A DNA stretch of 62,804 nt from Solobacterium sp. (GTDB lineage: Bacteria; Bacillota_I; Bacilli_A; Erysipelotrichales; Erysipelotrichaceae): positions 1 through 62,804 of the forward strand of contig JAFRCE010000027.1 in NCBI GenBank assembly GCA_017404505.1. Direction: 5' to 3'. The position numbers were made by a program, and so were the translations under genes. The notes under the pieces are model-generated. The model was not told the origin of the DNA. It worked only from the letters and a program-made list of their open reading frames with translations, and ran no database searches. Shown here piece by piece: positions 8,587 to 16,599 of this stretch; within the stretch, counting starts at the first letter, position 1, and every line of letters starts with the position of its first letter.

Positions 8587-9378
8587 TCAGTTGTTTTGCG
8601 GGAATTCCGCAAGATCGTTGATCAGTGTCCAGAATTCGGCGAAATTGCCCAGTTTGTACATATGTTCATGACCATAAACACTGTATTCCAGATTGGTCAG
8701 ATTCAGACTGATGAATACGGAAGTGCCGTCAGCGAAAGTAAATGTCACGGAGTTGTAGTTGTCGGTCACCCATTCATTGGTCTCTTCGGCAATGGTGAGA
8801 TCTGTGAAGGCATCGGTGACAGCCTGAATTGTCTCTGGATCTGTGATATCGGCGATTTCCTGTGCTCCCATATGATCGATGATGATATAAACCTGCACGG
8901 GAAGTTCATTTTTCATATTCCGGATGTACTCACTTTTGTGCACTTCATAGAGGTATTCTCCGGGCTGCGGCAGGTGGATCGGCGGCAGTTCATCCGCTGT
9001 CTGCCACGCATCGACCGTCACGATCACTTTTTTCACGTCGTCTTTTGTCTCCTGCTGAAAAGCATAGGACGCGACGGCAGTCTGATGAGGATCGAGCGGT
9101 GTATCCTGTCCGTTCCATGTGTCATGGACAGTGAATATCTCATTGCCGGCGGCGTCTTCTGCCCGTACGGTATAGCGGATCTCCATCAGCGAAAGGTTAT
9201 CCGACTGATTGCGGAATTCTGTCTCCAGACGGAATACGGTATTGCCGTTCTTTCTGTTTTCGGAAGTCAGATCGGTCACCGCCGTGATTTCACCTGGCTC
9301 TTGCTGTGTGCTGGCGGCAGCGGGAACACATCCGCCCAGCAGCAGAAGGGAAGAAAGGAATGTCAAAGTCTTTTTCAT
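8587..9378 (-). CDS. Putative lipoprotein of unknown function
   Basis: This 263-residue protein begins with MKKTLTFLSSLLLLGGC, a clear lipoprotein signal with the acylated Cys at position 17, so it should be tethered to the outer face of the membrane. The region up to about residue 120 looks like an immunoglobulin-like or FxLYD-type beta domain (RLETEFRNQSDNLSLMEIRY, followed by an ASYAF strand). The second half (TFTFADGTSVFISLN) looks like a separate alpha/beta domain. I do not recognise a named family. A strong GGAGG precedes the ATG. It is transcribed alone. Confidence 0.75.
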   Translation of the reverse strand: MKKTLTFLSSLLLLGGCVPAAASTQQEPGEITAVTDLTSENRKNGNTVFRLETEFRNQSDNLSLMEIRYTVRAEDAAGNEIFTVHDTWNGQDTPLDPHQTAVASYAFQQETKDDVKKVIVTVDAWQTADELPPIHLPQPGEYLYEVHKSEYIRNMKNELPVQVYIIIDHMGAQEIADITDPETIQAVTDAFTDLTIAEETNEWVTDNYNSVTFTFADGTSVFISLNLTNLEYSVYGHEHMYKLGNFAEFWTLINDLAEFPQNN

Positions 9379-9463
9379 GTTCTATGCCTCCTCACCCATA
9401 TAGTGTAAAAAAACAGAGAAGTCTTACAAAAAAAGAAAACAAATATCCTTTTGGCAGGATCAT

Positions 9464-9856
9464 TTATTTTCTTTTGGAAAAGGCATACGCGTCTTTCAGC
9501 CAGGCTGAAAGTTCGTCATCGATTTCCGCAATACTGCCGATCACGATGTGAGTCGTCCATCTGCCCGGATACGGCTCACTCTTTACGGCGACCCGTTCCG
9601 ATTCGAGCGGAAAGGGCAGACCAAGTGTGATGGTGAGAAAGGGATCGGGACGTTCCGCCTTCCGTTTGACCTTCTGAAAAGAAACGCATGCGTATATGTA
9701 ACGGCTCGCGAAGGAAATCTGTGTTTTATGAACACTTCTCCGGGTATCGGGGAACAGCCGGTAAATCACCGCTTCAAAAGCTTCGTACAGCGGCAGGGCG
9801 GCAGGCTGAGTGTCAAAGAAACGCAGTATATCGGCTGTGTTTCGTTCCTCACTCAT
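9464..9856 (-). CDS. DUF5655-type protein
   Basis: This 130-residue soluble protein matches the DUF5655 pattern: a helical start (LPLYEAFEAVIYRLFPDT), a KTQISFASRYIYACVSF strand pair, and the ending TTHIVIGSIAEIDDELSAWLKDAY. Its function is unknown; related domains are found next to or fused with DUF1801-type proteins. The ATG at 9856 overlaps the stop of the upstream gene in an ATGA arrangement, so the two are probably translationally coupled. GGAG lies eight bases before it. It is the last gene of a three-gene operon. Confidence 0.8.
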   Translation of the reverse strand: MSEERNTADILRFFDTQPAALPLYEAFEAVIYRLFPDTRRSVHKTQISFASRYIYACVSFQKVKRKAERPDPFLTITLGLPFPLESERVAVKSEPYPGRWTTHIVIGSIAEIDDELSAWLKDAYAFSKRK

Positions 9857-10260
9857 TTCTGATACTCCGCGTAACACCATCTGGCGATTTTCGTGATCAG
9901 TTCTTCCGGCAGTTCTTTATCATAGGGCAGCCGGATCGTTCCTTTGCTGGTGTCAATACCGGTCAGTTCCTCTTTGAAAACGGCTGTTGCCTCACCGCCC
10001 GGGTATAAGCCGATATGTTTCTTCGACGCGGCGAAATGAATCAGGTTTCTGCCTTTCCGGTAGGTCGGCATCGACCAGGAAATGCATTCTTCCGCCTCGG
10101 GAATTGCGTTTCGCAGGATCGCGCGCATTTCTTCCAGCTTTGGCCGGATGTTTTCGTCCTGCGTCTGGATGTATTCGTCTACGGTCTGCGGTTTTCCGCA
10201 GTAGTGGGGCTGGTTCTGCTTTGCGAACTCACGGCCGCATTGAGGACATTTCCATTTCAT
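9853..10260 (-). CDS. DUF1801 (YdhG-like) protein with N-terminal zinc-binding motif
   Basis: The 135-residue protein starts with a short zinc-knuckle-like stretch (CPQCGREFAKQNQPHYC) and continues into a DUF1801 domain (about residues 28-130) with the usual EAEECISWSMPTYRKGRNLIHF and HIGLYPGG motifs. DUF1801 proteins have a frataxin-like fold and have been linked to iron handling in Bacillus, but the function here is open. It overlaps the gene on each side by four bases (ATGA), which marks a tightly coupled operon. Confidence 0.85.
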   Translation of the reverse strand: MKWKCPQCGREFAKQNQPHYCGKPQTVDEYIQTQDENIRPKLEEMRAILRNAIPEAEECISWSMPTYRKGRNLIHFAASKKHIGLYPGGEATAVFKEELTGIDTSKGTIRLPYDKELPEELITKIARWCYAEYQK

Positions 10261-10604
10261 CTCAGCACCTTCTCCATGGCTTTTCCTTTTGCCAGTTCAT
10301 CGATCAGTTTATCAAGCTGCCGGACCTTTTTCATCAGGGGTTCTTCGATCGTTTCCACCTGCACGCCGCAGATCTTTCCTCGGATCAGGTCGGCCCGGGG
10401 ATTATAGTCCGGTGCTTCTGAAAGAAAGGAGCCGTAGGTGATGTCTGATAAAAGGAATTCTTCCAGCTGCTCCGGTGTGTATCCGGTGAGCCAGGCGGTC
10501 ACTTCGTGGACTTCAAAACGGGTCCTGCCTTTCTTTTCCGCTTTCTGAATCAGCAGGGGATATACACGGGAAAACGGCATATCAAATATGGACTGTCTGG
10601 GCAT
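10257..10604 (-). CDS. DUF2200 protein
   Basis: This 115-residue protein fits DUF2200. It has the N-terminal IFDMPFSRVYPLLIQKAEKK motif, the middle VTAWLTGYTPEQLEEFL, and the end RGKICGVQVETIEEPLMKKV followed by a helical tail. It is soluble and has no known activity. It is the first gene of an operon with the DUF1801 and DUF5655 genes, and its stop overlaps the next start. AAGGAGG lies before the ATG. Confidence 0.85.
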   Translation of the reverse strand: MPRQSIFDMPFSRVYPLLIQKAEKKGRTRFEVHEVTAWLTGYTPEQLEEFLLSDITYGSFLSEAPDYNPRADLIRGKICGVQVETIEEPLMKKVRQLDKLIDELAKGKAMEKVLR

Positions 10605-10805
10605 GATCGATCCTCCTTATATGTACCGGCTGCTTCTGCTCTGTCATATCTATCATAAAGCATTGCCGATGGAAAGCCTAACGGAATCCGCGCGGTGCCG
10701 GGATGCCAAAATCATGGCTCTGAGCGGGAAGGATTCATAGTAGAATAAAAATATCAACAGAAAACGATATCGGAGAATGTATGTGATATCGGAAAGGAAA
10801 CTGCG

Positions 10806-11999
10806 ATGAGTACAATAAAAGAATTTAAGGATCAGCAGGGCGGAATTCTGGCTTATGCCGCAATTCCCGATCACTATATGATCGGCGCGTCACTGGTGGA
10901 CAAGCGCCAGCATGAAGGCGTGCCTTTCTTCATTACCGCCCATGCCATCGATGCCACCAGAAACATCATGATCTTCGGGCTCAGTGACGAACTGTTTACG
11001 ACCTATAAGAACCAGATGCTGAAAATGGCACTGAAATCCGTGCCGAGTGTCATCTGGTCTTCGATCCGTGATTTCGTGGAGCCGGAAGTCTATCTTCAGC
11101 AGTTTGCCGAAGCGCTGTCACAGATGAAGCTGACGCCGACGGCCACTGCGGATCTGCCGAGCGTGATCGGCCGGAATATCCAGAAATACTACAATGGCAT
11201 GATGACCGAGTATCAGGCGGCATTTGACAGAGAAGCGGCGCTCGGCACTCCGACCAAGGCAAACAATTCTCTCTGCCGCTCATTCCTGGTCAGATATAAA
11301 GGAACGGCGAAGAGCGGGGCTGACTGTGTGGTTCTCGGCGGTATGGATTACAAAGGCATCGAGTACTATTCCACTGTGTCGATCGCCTCGGTCATGGGTC
11401 CTCTGGCCGGCATGCTCGGCAGTGCGATCAAGAGCCGGAAGCAGGCGGAATCCTCCCGCCAGTTCGGCCATGGCACACCGTGTGATGCGATCGACTGGGG
11501 ATCCGCCAACAAGTTTCTGCTGGTGACACCGGCGGAATACGAAAAGGAAGCGACACAGGATTTCCTTGAATTCGTCCAGACGTTCTATATGGAAGAAGGA
11601 CTGAGAAACCAGTTCTATCAGCTGAACATGCAGCGTCAGCAGCAGAATCTCCAGCAGACTCTGCAGCTGCAGCAGATGGCCCAGCAGTCAGCCCAGAATC
11701 TGATGATGAACCAGCAGCGGCTGATGCAGACACTTCAGCAGAATTCCGCCCAGATGTCGGCCGGCATCATGGATTCCTGGAACAAAAAGATGGCTTCCGA
11801 TGCCCGTATCTCCCAGGCCAGAAGCGAGGCGACCCTGGGTGTGAACGTCTATACGAACAGCTATGGCCAGAATGTGGATGTCAGTGTCAGTGCGGACCAT
11901 GTATACCAGAATCAATACGGGGATGTATATGGCGTTTCCGGCAATGCGGTCGATGATGAAACACTGACAAGGCTGAACTGGACGGAACTGAAGAAGTAA
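10806..11999 (+). CDS. Unknown protein with a Gln/Met-rich coiled-coil region
   Basis: I do not recognise a family for this 397-residue soluble protein. Residues 1-265 look globular (for example GGMDYKGIEYYSTVSIASVMGP). Residues of about 268-320 are extremely rich in Gln, Met and Leu (FYQLNMQRQQQNLQQTLQL and similar), with no Cys, and probably form a coiled coil or assembly segment. The C-terminus (NVYTNSYGQNVDVSVSADHVY) looks like beta strands. AAAGGA lies before the ATG, and two GATATCGGA repeats (10768-10795) lie just upstream. It precedes lanM, but a terminator separates them, so co-transcription is unlikely. Confidence 0.7.
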   Translation: MSTIKEFKDQQGGILAYAAIPDHYMIGASLVDKRQHEGVPFFITAHAIDATRNIMIFGLSDELFTTYKNQMLKMALKSVPSVIWSSIRDFVEPEVYLQQFAEALSQMKLTPTATADLPSVIGRNIQKYYNGMMTEYQAAFDREAALGTPTKANNSLCRSFLVRYKGTAKSGADCVVLGGMDYKGIEYYSTVSIASVMGPLAGMLGSAIKSRKQAESSRQFGHGTPCDAIDWGSANKFLLVTPAEYEKEATQDFLEFVQTFYMEEGLRNQFYQLNMQRQQQNLQQTLQLQQMAQQSAQNLMMNQQRLMQTLQQNSAQMSAGIMDSWNKKMASDARISQARSEATLGVNVYTNSYGQNVDVSVSADHVYQNQYGDVYGVSGNAVDDETLTRLNWTELKK

Positions 12000-12035
12000 C
12001 GCAAAGAACAGAATATACTTATCAGGAATACTGAA

Positions 12036-12074
12036 AGACAGGAAAGAATGATTCACATACTTTCCTGTTTTCTT
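12036..12074 (+). terminator. Intrinsic terminator between the Gln-rich gene and lanM
   Basis: ACAGGAAAG (12038-12046) pairs with CTTTCCTGT (12060-12068), followed by TTTCTTT. A second hairpin, CTTTCCGG (12072-12079) with CCGGAAAG (12090-12097), follows directly. Confidence 0.65.
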
Positions 12075-12185
12075 TCCGGTTCCGATGATCCGGAAAGGAA
12101 TCCGTACAGAGTAGGAATGTCTTTTTACGGCAGATAAGGTAACATAATACTATTGAAACCCATTGTTTTTCTGTGAGGTAAATGT

Positions 12186-14912
12186 ATGTCTGAAAGAGAT
12201 GATCTGATAAAAAAAGAGATTGTTCAAAAAGTACTTGCGGAGATGAACTGCAAGCTGACGGAAATGCATGCGGAGCATTTTTCCATCAGCCGGCAGGCAG
12301 AAGAGGACCTGCAGGCAGGACTGATCATCAGAGTTGCGAAGATCATGCATCCGACGCTGTTCCGCATGTTCCTGGAATACCTGAACGAGCAGGACATGCT
12401 GGATCCGTATATCAAAGACGACAATTCCGAAGAAATGGATCCCTGCCGGCAGAGTTTTGCTGAAACCGTGACGCTGTCCGTTCTGCAGCAGAAGGTACCT
12501 TCCCTGATCGGACTGGTTCACAGAACATTTGATACCTATCAGCACGTTATCCTGGAGATGGTGCAGCGGATGGATCTTGCCTATGAAGACATCTGCAGAG
12601 ATCTGCTGCAGAACGAGCATTTTCAGACTTTGACCGGTGCGAAAACGGACAGCGGTGACGTGCATAATTTTGGTCATACGACGACGGTTCTGACGACCGA
12701 TGCCGGAAAGCTCGTATACAAGCCGCATGATGTAGGAATCGACCTGAAATCAAAAGAACTGATCGACACCTTCTTCGCCGATGTCATGCAGGCACCTGCC
12801 GTATGCTGTTGTGACGGTTACGGTTTCGTGGAGTTCATCGACAGCCAGCCGGCGGATACAGAAGAAAAGGCGAGGCAGTACTGCTATAACCTTGGCGGTC
12901 TGGCCACCATGGTACTGATGCTTGGCAGCAGTGACCTGCACCACAGCAACGTTCTCTCCCGGGGAATCTATCCGGTGATCATCGATTATGAACTCATGAT
13001 GACACCGGGTCGGCCTGTCAAAGAGAACAGCCTGGGGCATGATCTGCGCTACTCGCTTCTTTACAGTTCTCTGATGCCGCAGAGAAGGGAAGAAATCGAA
13101 ATGAGCATTCTTTTCGCCAAGGACGAGAAGAATCTCAGTTCTCCGCTGGTCAACGGCGAAAGAAAATGCGTCACGGATTATCCGGATGCATTCCTTGAAG
13201 GATTCCGAAATGCCTATCAAAGATGCATGGAGCAGAAAGAAGAACTGAAGGAATTCGTCCGTTCCATGAAAGGCATCTTCGTTCGCCATATCTACCGCAA
13301 TACCGGAGCCTACACGATCCTGAGGGATAAGACGCTGGAACCCGCGTGGATCGAAGATCCATCTTTAAAAGACGAGGTGTTTCAGCAGATGTCGGTTGCC
13401 ATGAAAAGAAGCGGCGCTGTGAATACTGACGAAATCGCCGCGGCTGAAACGGACGCGATCCTGCGCGGTGACATTCCCTATATGTATATCCGAACCGACG
13501 CCGGTGATCTGTATATGGACGGCAGAATCGTATATCAGAATTTCTTTACCCAGACCTGCATCGATCATGTCCTTTCCCGCATTGACAATCTCAGTGACAA
13601 AGATCTTTCATTCGAGGAAGCACTGCTGAAGAAGGCGATGACCAGAATCATCCGGCGCAAGCACCGGGGTTATGAGATCCGTGAGCGCATCATTGCCAGA
13701 AAGACGATCACGGATGAAGCTCTGCTTTCCCACGCGGAAACGATTTTCAGAGAAATTGCCGACGATGCCGTGTATACACCGTCTGGTGATATCTGCTGGT
13801 TTGGTGTGAACTACTTCCTGGAAACCGGTATGGAGCTCTACGGGCAGGGCCTGATCGGCGGTATCACAGGACTCGCAGTATTCTTCGCAGCACTGCACAG
13901 AATCACTTCTGATCAGGAGATCAAAAGGGAAACCGAAGAACTGGTCGAATATATCATGAAACGGATCGAGTATTCTGTGGACGGACTCAGCGGTCTGGAA
14001 GTGATCTATCCCAATGTCGAAAGCATTGCCATGTCCGGCGGCCTCGGCGGCAAACTGATTGCCTGCTATCTTATCTCCGTGTACATGAATAACAGTCAAT
14101 ACCGCGAAATCTGTACAAAGATGATCCGGGTACTGCCGAAGATGGACCTGCGGTTTGAGAAACCGGATGTCTATAACGGTACTGCCGGTCTTCTGAAGAT
14201 ACTTTGCCGCTATGATGATTTCTTCAATGAACCGGGCGTAAAGGATTTCTGCAGCGCCTTGGCGGACAGGATCCTGGCTGCTGCCAGTATTCCCTATAAA
14301 GACACAAAGATCTGGAGGACATTGTCCAATACCTGGGCGATCTCAGGTGCGGGACATGGCCAGTCCGGTGTCGCTTCCGCTCTGTATCTGGCCGGAAAAC
14401 GGTTGCAGAGAGAGGATCTGATCGCGGCTGCCCAGGCTGGTTTTGACTTCGAAGCGGATACTTATTCCGTCCGGATCGGGGCATGGCCGGACCGCAGAAG
14501 AAGTGAGAGATCCGATGAATACCTGACCGGCTACTGCTCAGGTGCGCCGGGCATCGGCATGAACGCGCTGCTGCTGGATTACGAAGGACATGAAGAAACC
14601 CTGAAAAGAGCCATCCGAAGCACCTTGAAAGAACCGCTGATGTTTAAGGATTTCCTTTGCTGCGGCAACAGTGCCATGGTGGAATTTCTGCTGCTTGCCG
14701 GAACGAAACTGCGGCGGCAGGATCTTGTGGAAGAGGCAAGGACAAGAATGGCCATGATCATTGCCAGAGCGGAAAGAAACGGTTATTATCAATGCCTGAA
14801 CAAGAGCATGAACAATGTGTTCAACTCGAGTCTTTTCTACGGTACAGCCGGCATCGGTTATGAAATGCTGCGGCTGATTTCGCCGGATACGATCGAGTGC
14901 CTGTACCTGTGA
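12186..14912 (+). CDS. lanM: Class II lanthipeptide synthetase LanM with CCG zinc motif
   Basis: The 908-residue bifunctional enzyme dehydrates Ser/Thr in a precursor peptide and then adds Cys thiols to form lanthionine rings. The N-terminal kinase-like dehydratase shows YKPHDVGIDLKSK (Lys179), SSDLHHSNVL (Asp250, His252, Asn255) and VIIDYELMM (Asp267, Glu269). The C-terminal LanC-like cyclase (about 530-905) has GAGHGQSG (His724), YCSGAPG (Cys784) and LCCGNSA (Cys825, Cys826). The last motif replaces the usual Cys-His with Cys-Cys, as in ProcM, whose three-Cys zinc site goes with broad substrate tolerance. GAGGTAA precedes the ATG. No precursor, LanT transporter or immunity gene lies beside it. 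Confidence 0.92.
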   Translation: MSERDDLIKKEIVQKVLAEMNCKLTEMHAEHFSISRQAEEDLQAGLIIRVAKIMHPTLFRMFLEYLNEQDMLDPYIKDDNSEEMDPCRQSFAETVTLSVLQQKVPSLIGLVHRTFDTYQHVILEMVQRMDLAYEDICRDLLQNEHFQTLTGAKTDSGDVHNFGHTTTVLTTDAGKLVYKPHDVGIDLKSKELIDTFFADVMQAPAVCCCDGYGFVEFIDSQPADTEEKARQYCYNLGGLATMVLMLGSSDLHHSNVLSRGIYPVIIDYELMMTPGRPVKENSLGHDLRYSLLYSSLMPQRREEIEMSILFAKDEKNLSSPLVNGERKCVTDYPDAFLEGFRNAYQRCMEQKEELKEFVRSMKGIFVRHIYRNTGAYTILRDKTLEPAWIEDPSLKDEVFQQMSVAMKRSGAVNTDEIAAAETDAILRGDIPYMYIRTDAGDLYMDGRIVYQNFFTQTCIDHVLSRIDNLSDKDLSFEEALLKKAMTRIIRRKHRGYEIRERIIARKTITDEALLSHAETIFREIADDAVYTPSGDICWFGVNYFLETGMELYGQGLIGGITGLAVFFAALHRITSDQEIKRETEELVEYIMKRIEYSVDGLSGLEVIYPNVESIAMSGGLGGKLIACYLISVYMNNSQYREICTKMIRVLPKMDLRFEKPDVYNGTAGLLKILCRYDDFFNEPGVKDFCSALADRILAAASIPYKDTKIWRTLSNTWAISGAGHGQSGVASALYLAGKRLQREDLIAAAQAGFDFEADTYSVRIGAWPDRRRSERSDEYLTGYCSGAPGIGMNALLLDYEGHEETLKRAIRSTLKEPLMFKDFLCCGNSAMVEFLLLAGTKLRRQDLVEEARTRMAMIIARAERNGYYQCLNKSMNNVFNSSLFYGTAGIGYEMLRLISPDTIECLYL

Positions 14913-14968
14913 AAACGGCAGCTGTTCAAACCGGATATTTTTGCGGCTAAGAAGAACAAGTTGAAAAC

Positions 14969-15002
14969 TGCAGCAGTTGATCGCAAACCGCTGCACTTTT
15001 TT
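14969..15002 (+). terminator. Intrinsic terminator after lanM
   Basis: TGCAGC (14969-14974) pairs with GCTGCA (14990-14995), followed by CTTTTTT. The stem is short but the T-run is strong. Confidence 0.55.
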
Positions 15003-15055
15003 CATCATGTCTTCTTCTTTTTTACAGTTGCCTCCCTGCGGGTGATCCATGACTG

Positions 15056-15487
15056 TTAAAACATCAGCAGTCCGTTTTCGTCAAACCGGAAGTCCGGTCC
15101 CCATACGACTTCCCAGTAGTAGCCGTCCGGATCCGAGAAGTAGGCGTGATATCCGCCCCAAAATGCATCCTGCGGCTCTTTCACGATCCGGCCGCCGGCT
15201 TTCCGCACCAGTTCAATTGTTTCGTCGACTTTCGCGCGGGAATCAACATTATAAGCCAGGGTAATGCCGCCGAAACCGTCGTGATAAACAGGCGGATCAT
15301 TGGCGTCAATGTCCTTTGCGAGCAGGTCCAGCGGGTATAATTCAAATTTTGTGCCGGGTGTATCAAAAAAGCAGACACGCAGATGATTGTCTTGGCTGTC
15401 AGTGTGAAAGCCCAGCTGATCACGGTAAAAGATGACGGATCGTTCCATATCTCTCACACCCAGACAGATACAGGTTATTTTATTCAT
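15056..15487 (-). CDS. VOC-family (glyoxalase/bleomycin-resistance-like) protein
   Basis: This 143-residue protein is a single vicinal-oxygen-chelate unit: ITCICLGVRDMERSVIFYRD at the start, the central RVCFFDTPGTKFELYP, and the end HAYFSDPDGYYWEVVW. His and Glu residues in these strands are typical metal ligands. Members include glyoxalase I, dioxygenases and antibiotic-binding proteins, so the substrate is uncertain. GAGGTA lies before the ATG. It converges on lanM. Confidence 0.88.
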   Translation of the reverse strand: MNKITCICLGVRDMERSVIFYRDQLGFHTDSQDNHLRVCFFDTPGTKFELYPLDLLAKDIDANDPPVYHDGFGGITLAYNVDSRAKVDETIELVRKAGGRIVKEPQDAFWGGYHAYFSDPDGYYWEVVWGPDFRFDENGLLMF

Positions 15488-15539
15488 AGGAGTACCTCGT
15501 TATCATTACGTCACTTCTGGAAGACGATCTGTTTTTCTG

Positions 15540-15944
15540 TTATGCATTGGTTCGTTCGTCCAACAGATTCTTTTCCTTTTCGAAAAAAGCATTCTTCAGC
15601 ATCACATATTCTTCCGCTGTGCAGACCTTTTGGCACATCGGTCCGAAAGACTTCGTCACCCGGAAACAGTCTTGCAGGATGGAACACGGATATTCATCAC
15701 AGGCGGCGCAGTTTTCGATATGTTTTTCTTCACAGCATGCAGCGATATGATATCTGCACCAGTTGTCTGCCTTGCATCCGGTGCAGGCGATTTCTTCCTT
15801 TGTGACGACATGATCACGATAGCCGATTTTAAACCACAGCTGTGCGGTCTGCCGCAGCTGTTCCCCGGTTTTTTCGAATGGATGCTTCACATATCGCGGA
15901 CATACCGAGCAGTCGTTGCCGCATGCCGCAAGTATTCTCTTCAT
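15540..15944 (-). CDS. DUF3795 cysteine-rich protein
   Basis: The 134-residue protein has the DUF3795 signature: an N-terminal CGNDCSVCPRY, a middle CTGCKADNWC with a following CC pair, and ENCAACDEYPCSILQD. With about a dozen cysteines in CxxC-like groups it probably binds zinc or an iron-sulfur cluster. The family's function is unknown. Its ATG follows GGCGGAG. It is not clearly in an operon with the neighbouring VOC gene, from which it is separated by about 50 bases. Confidence 0.85.
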   Translation of the reverse strand: MKRILAACGNDCSVCPRYVKHPFEKTGEQLRQTAQLWFKIGYRDHVVTKEEIACTGCKADNWCRYHIAACCEEKHIENCAACDEYPCSILQDCFRVTKSFGPMCQKVCTAEEYVMLKNAFFEKEKNLLDERTNA

Positions 15945-16036
15945 GTTCTCCGCCTCCCTGAGAGATCGTTATCTGTTTGTGGTTATTATACATCAGCCGC
16001 AAAGAGGGGAATCATGCTCTGAATCCTGGAAATTGA

Positions 16037-16060
16037 AAAGATCCCGGTAACGGGATCTTT
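16037..16060 (-). terminator. Intrinsic terminator after the glutaredoxin-like gene
   Basis: AAAGATCCCG (16037-16046) and CGGGATCTTT (16051-16060) form a ten-pair stem with a GTAA loop. The minus strand continues TTTTCAATTT. Confidence 0.8.
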
Positions 16061-16077
16061 CAGCATGAACTTTCTGC

Positions 16078-16389
16078 TCAGCAGCCTTTTCTTCCGACTT
16101 TGTGATCTTCAATGGAGCAGGCCGCCGCTGATCCGTATTCGATCAGTCCGGCATCCGCCGGATCGATGGAAATTCTGCCGTCTTCAAATACAAAAGCCGG
16201 GATTCCTACGTCACCGATCGCCTTGCAGTGGTCAAACACAGGACTGGTGTCGCGCATTCTGGTAAAAGCACCCATGTTCCGGATGTTCTCGCCGATGTTG
16301 ATGTATTCAAATTCATCCTCACGGCCTTTGATCTGTTCATAAATATAATCGCAATAAGGGCATGTTGGCATTCCGTAGATTTTAATCAT
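16078..16389 (-). CDS. Glutaredoxin-like protein
   Basis: This 103-residue protein begins MIKIYGMPTCPYCDYIYEQI, the first strand and CPYC redox site of glutaredoxins. The usual cis-Pro segment (GDVGIPAFVFEDGRISID) comes later. It extends about 20 residues beyond a minimal glutaredoxin, with two more Cys (ACSIEDH and the terminal GRKGC). It probably reduces disulfides or mixed disulfides in the cytosol, but no glutathione-making genes are nearby. GGAGGT precedes the ATG, and a strong terminator follows. Confidence 0.85.
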   Translation of the reverse strand: MIKIYGMPTCPYCDYIYEQIKGREDEFEYINIGENIRNMGAFTRMRDTSPVFDHCKAIGDVGIPAFVFEDGRISIDPADAGLIEYGSAAACSIEDHKVGRKGC

Positions 16390-16599
16390 TTTCTGTACCT
16401 CCAGATGATCCGTTTAACGTTTCTTCTGACTGTTATTATACAGCAGCCGGCAGAAAAGTTGGCTTTTCAGACACTGCCCATTTCCGGCAATGATTTTCAT
16501 ATATTGCCATGCTTCCGTCCGTCAGCACAGCCGTATGAAAAGCAGAGTCCATTTGCGGACTCTGCTGTAATGAATCATATTGTTGCGGAAAAGCCGGGC

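Noticed and set aside
14538..15050. Open frame on the minus strand overlapping the end of lanM, with CC near its start
   Set aside because: It is mostly antisense to lanM, has no GG leader, and its Cys pair lies in AINCCSFQ without ring-forming partners. It is not a precursor peptide.
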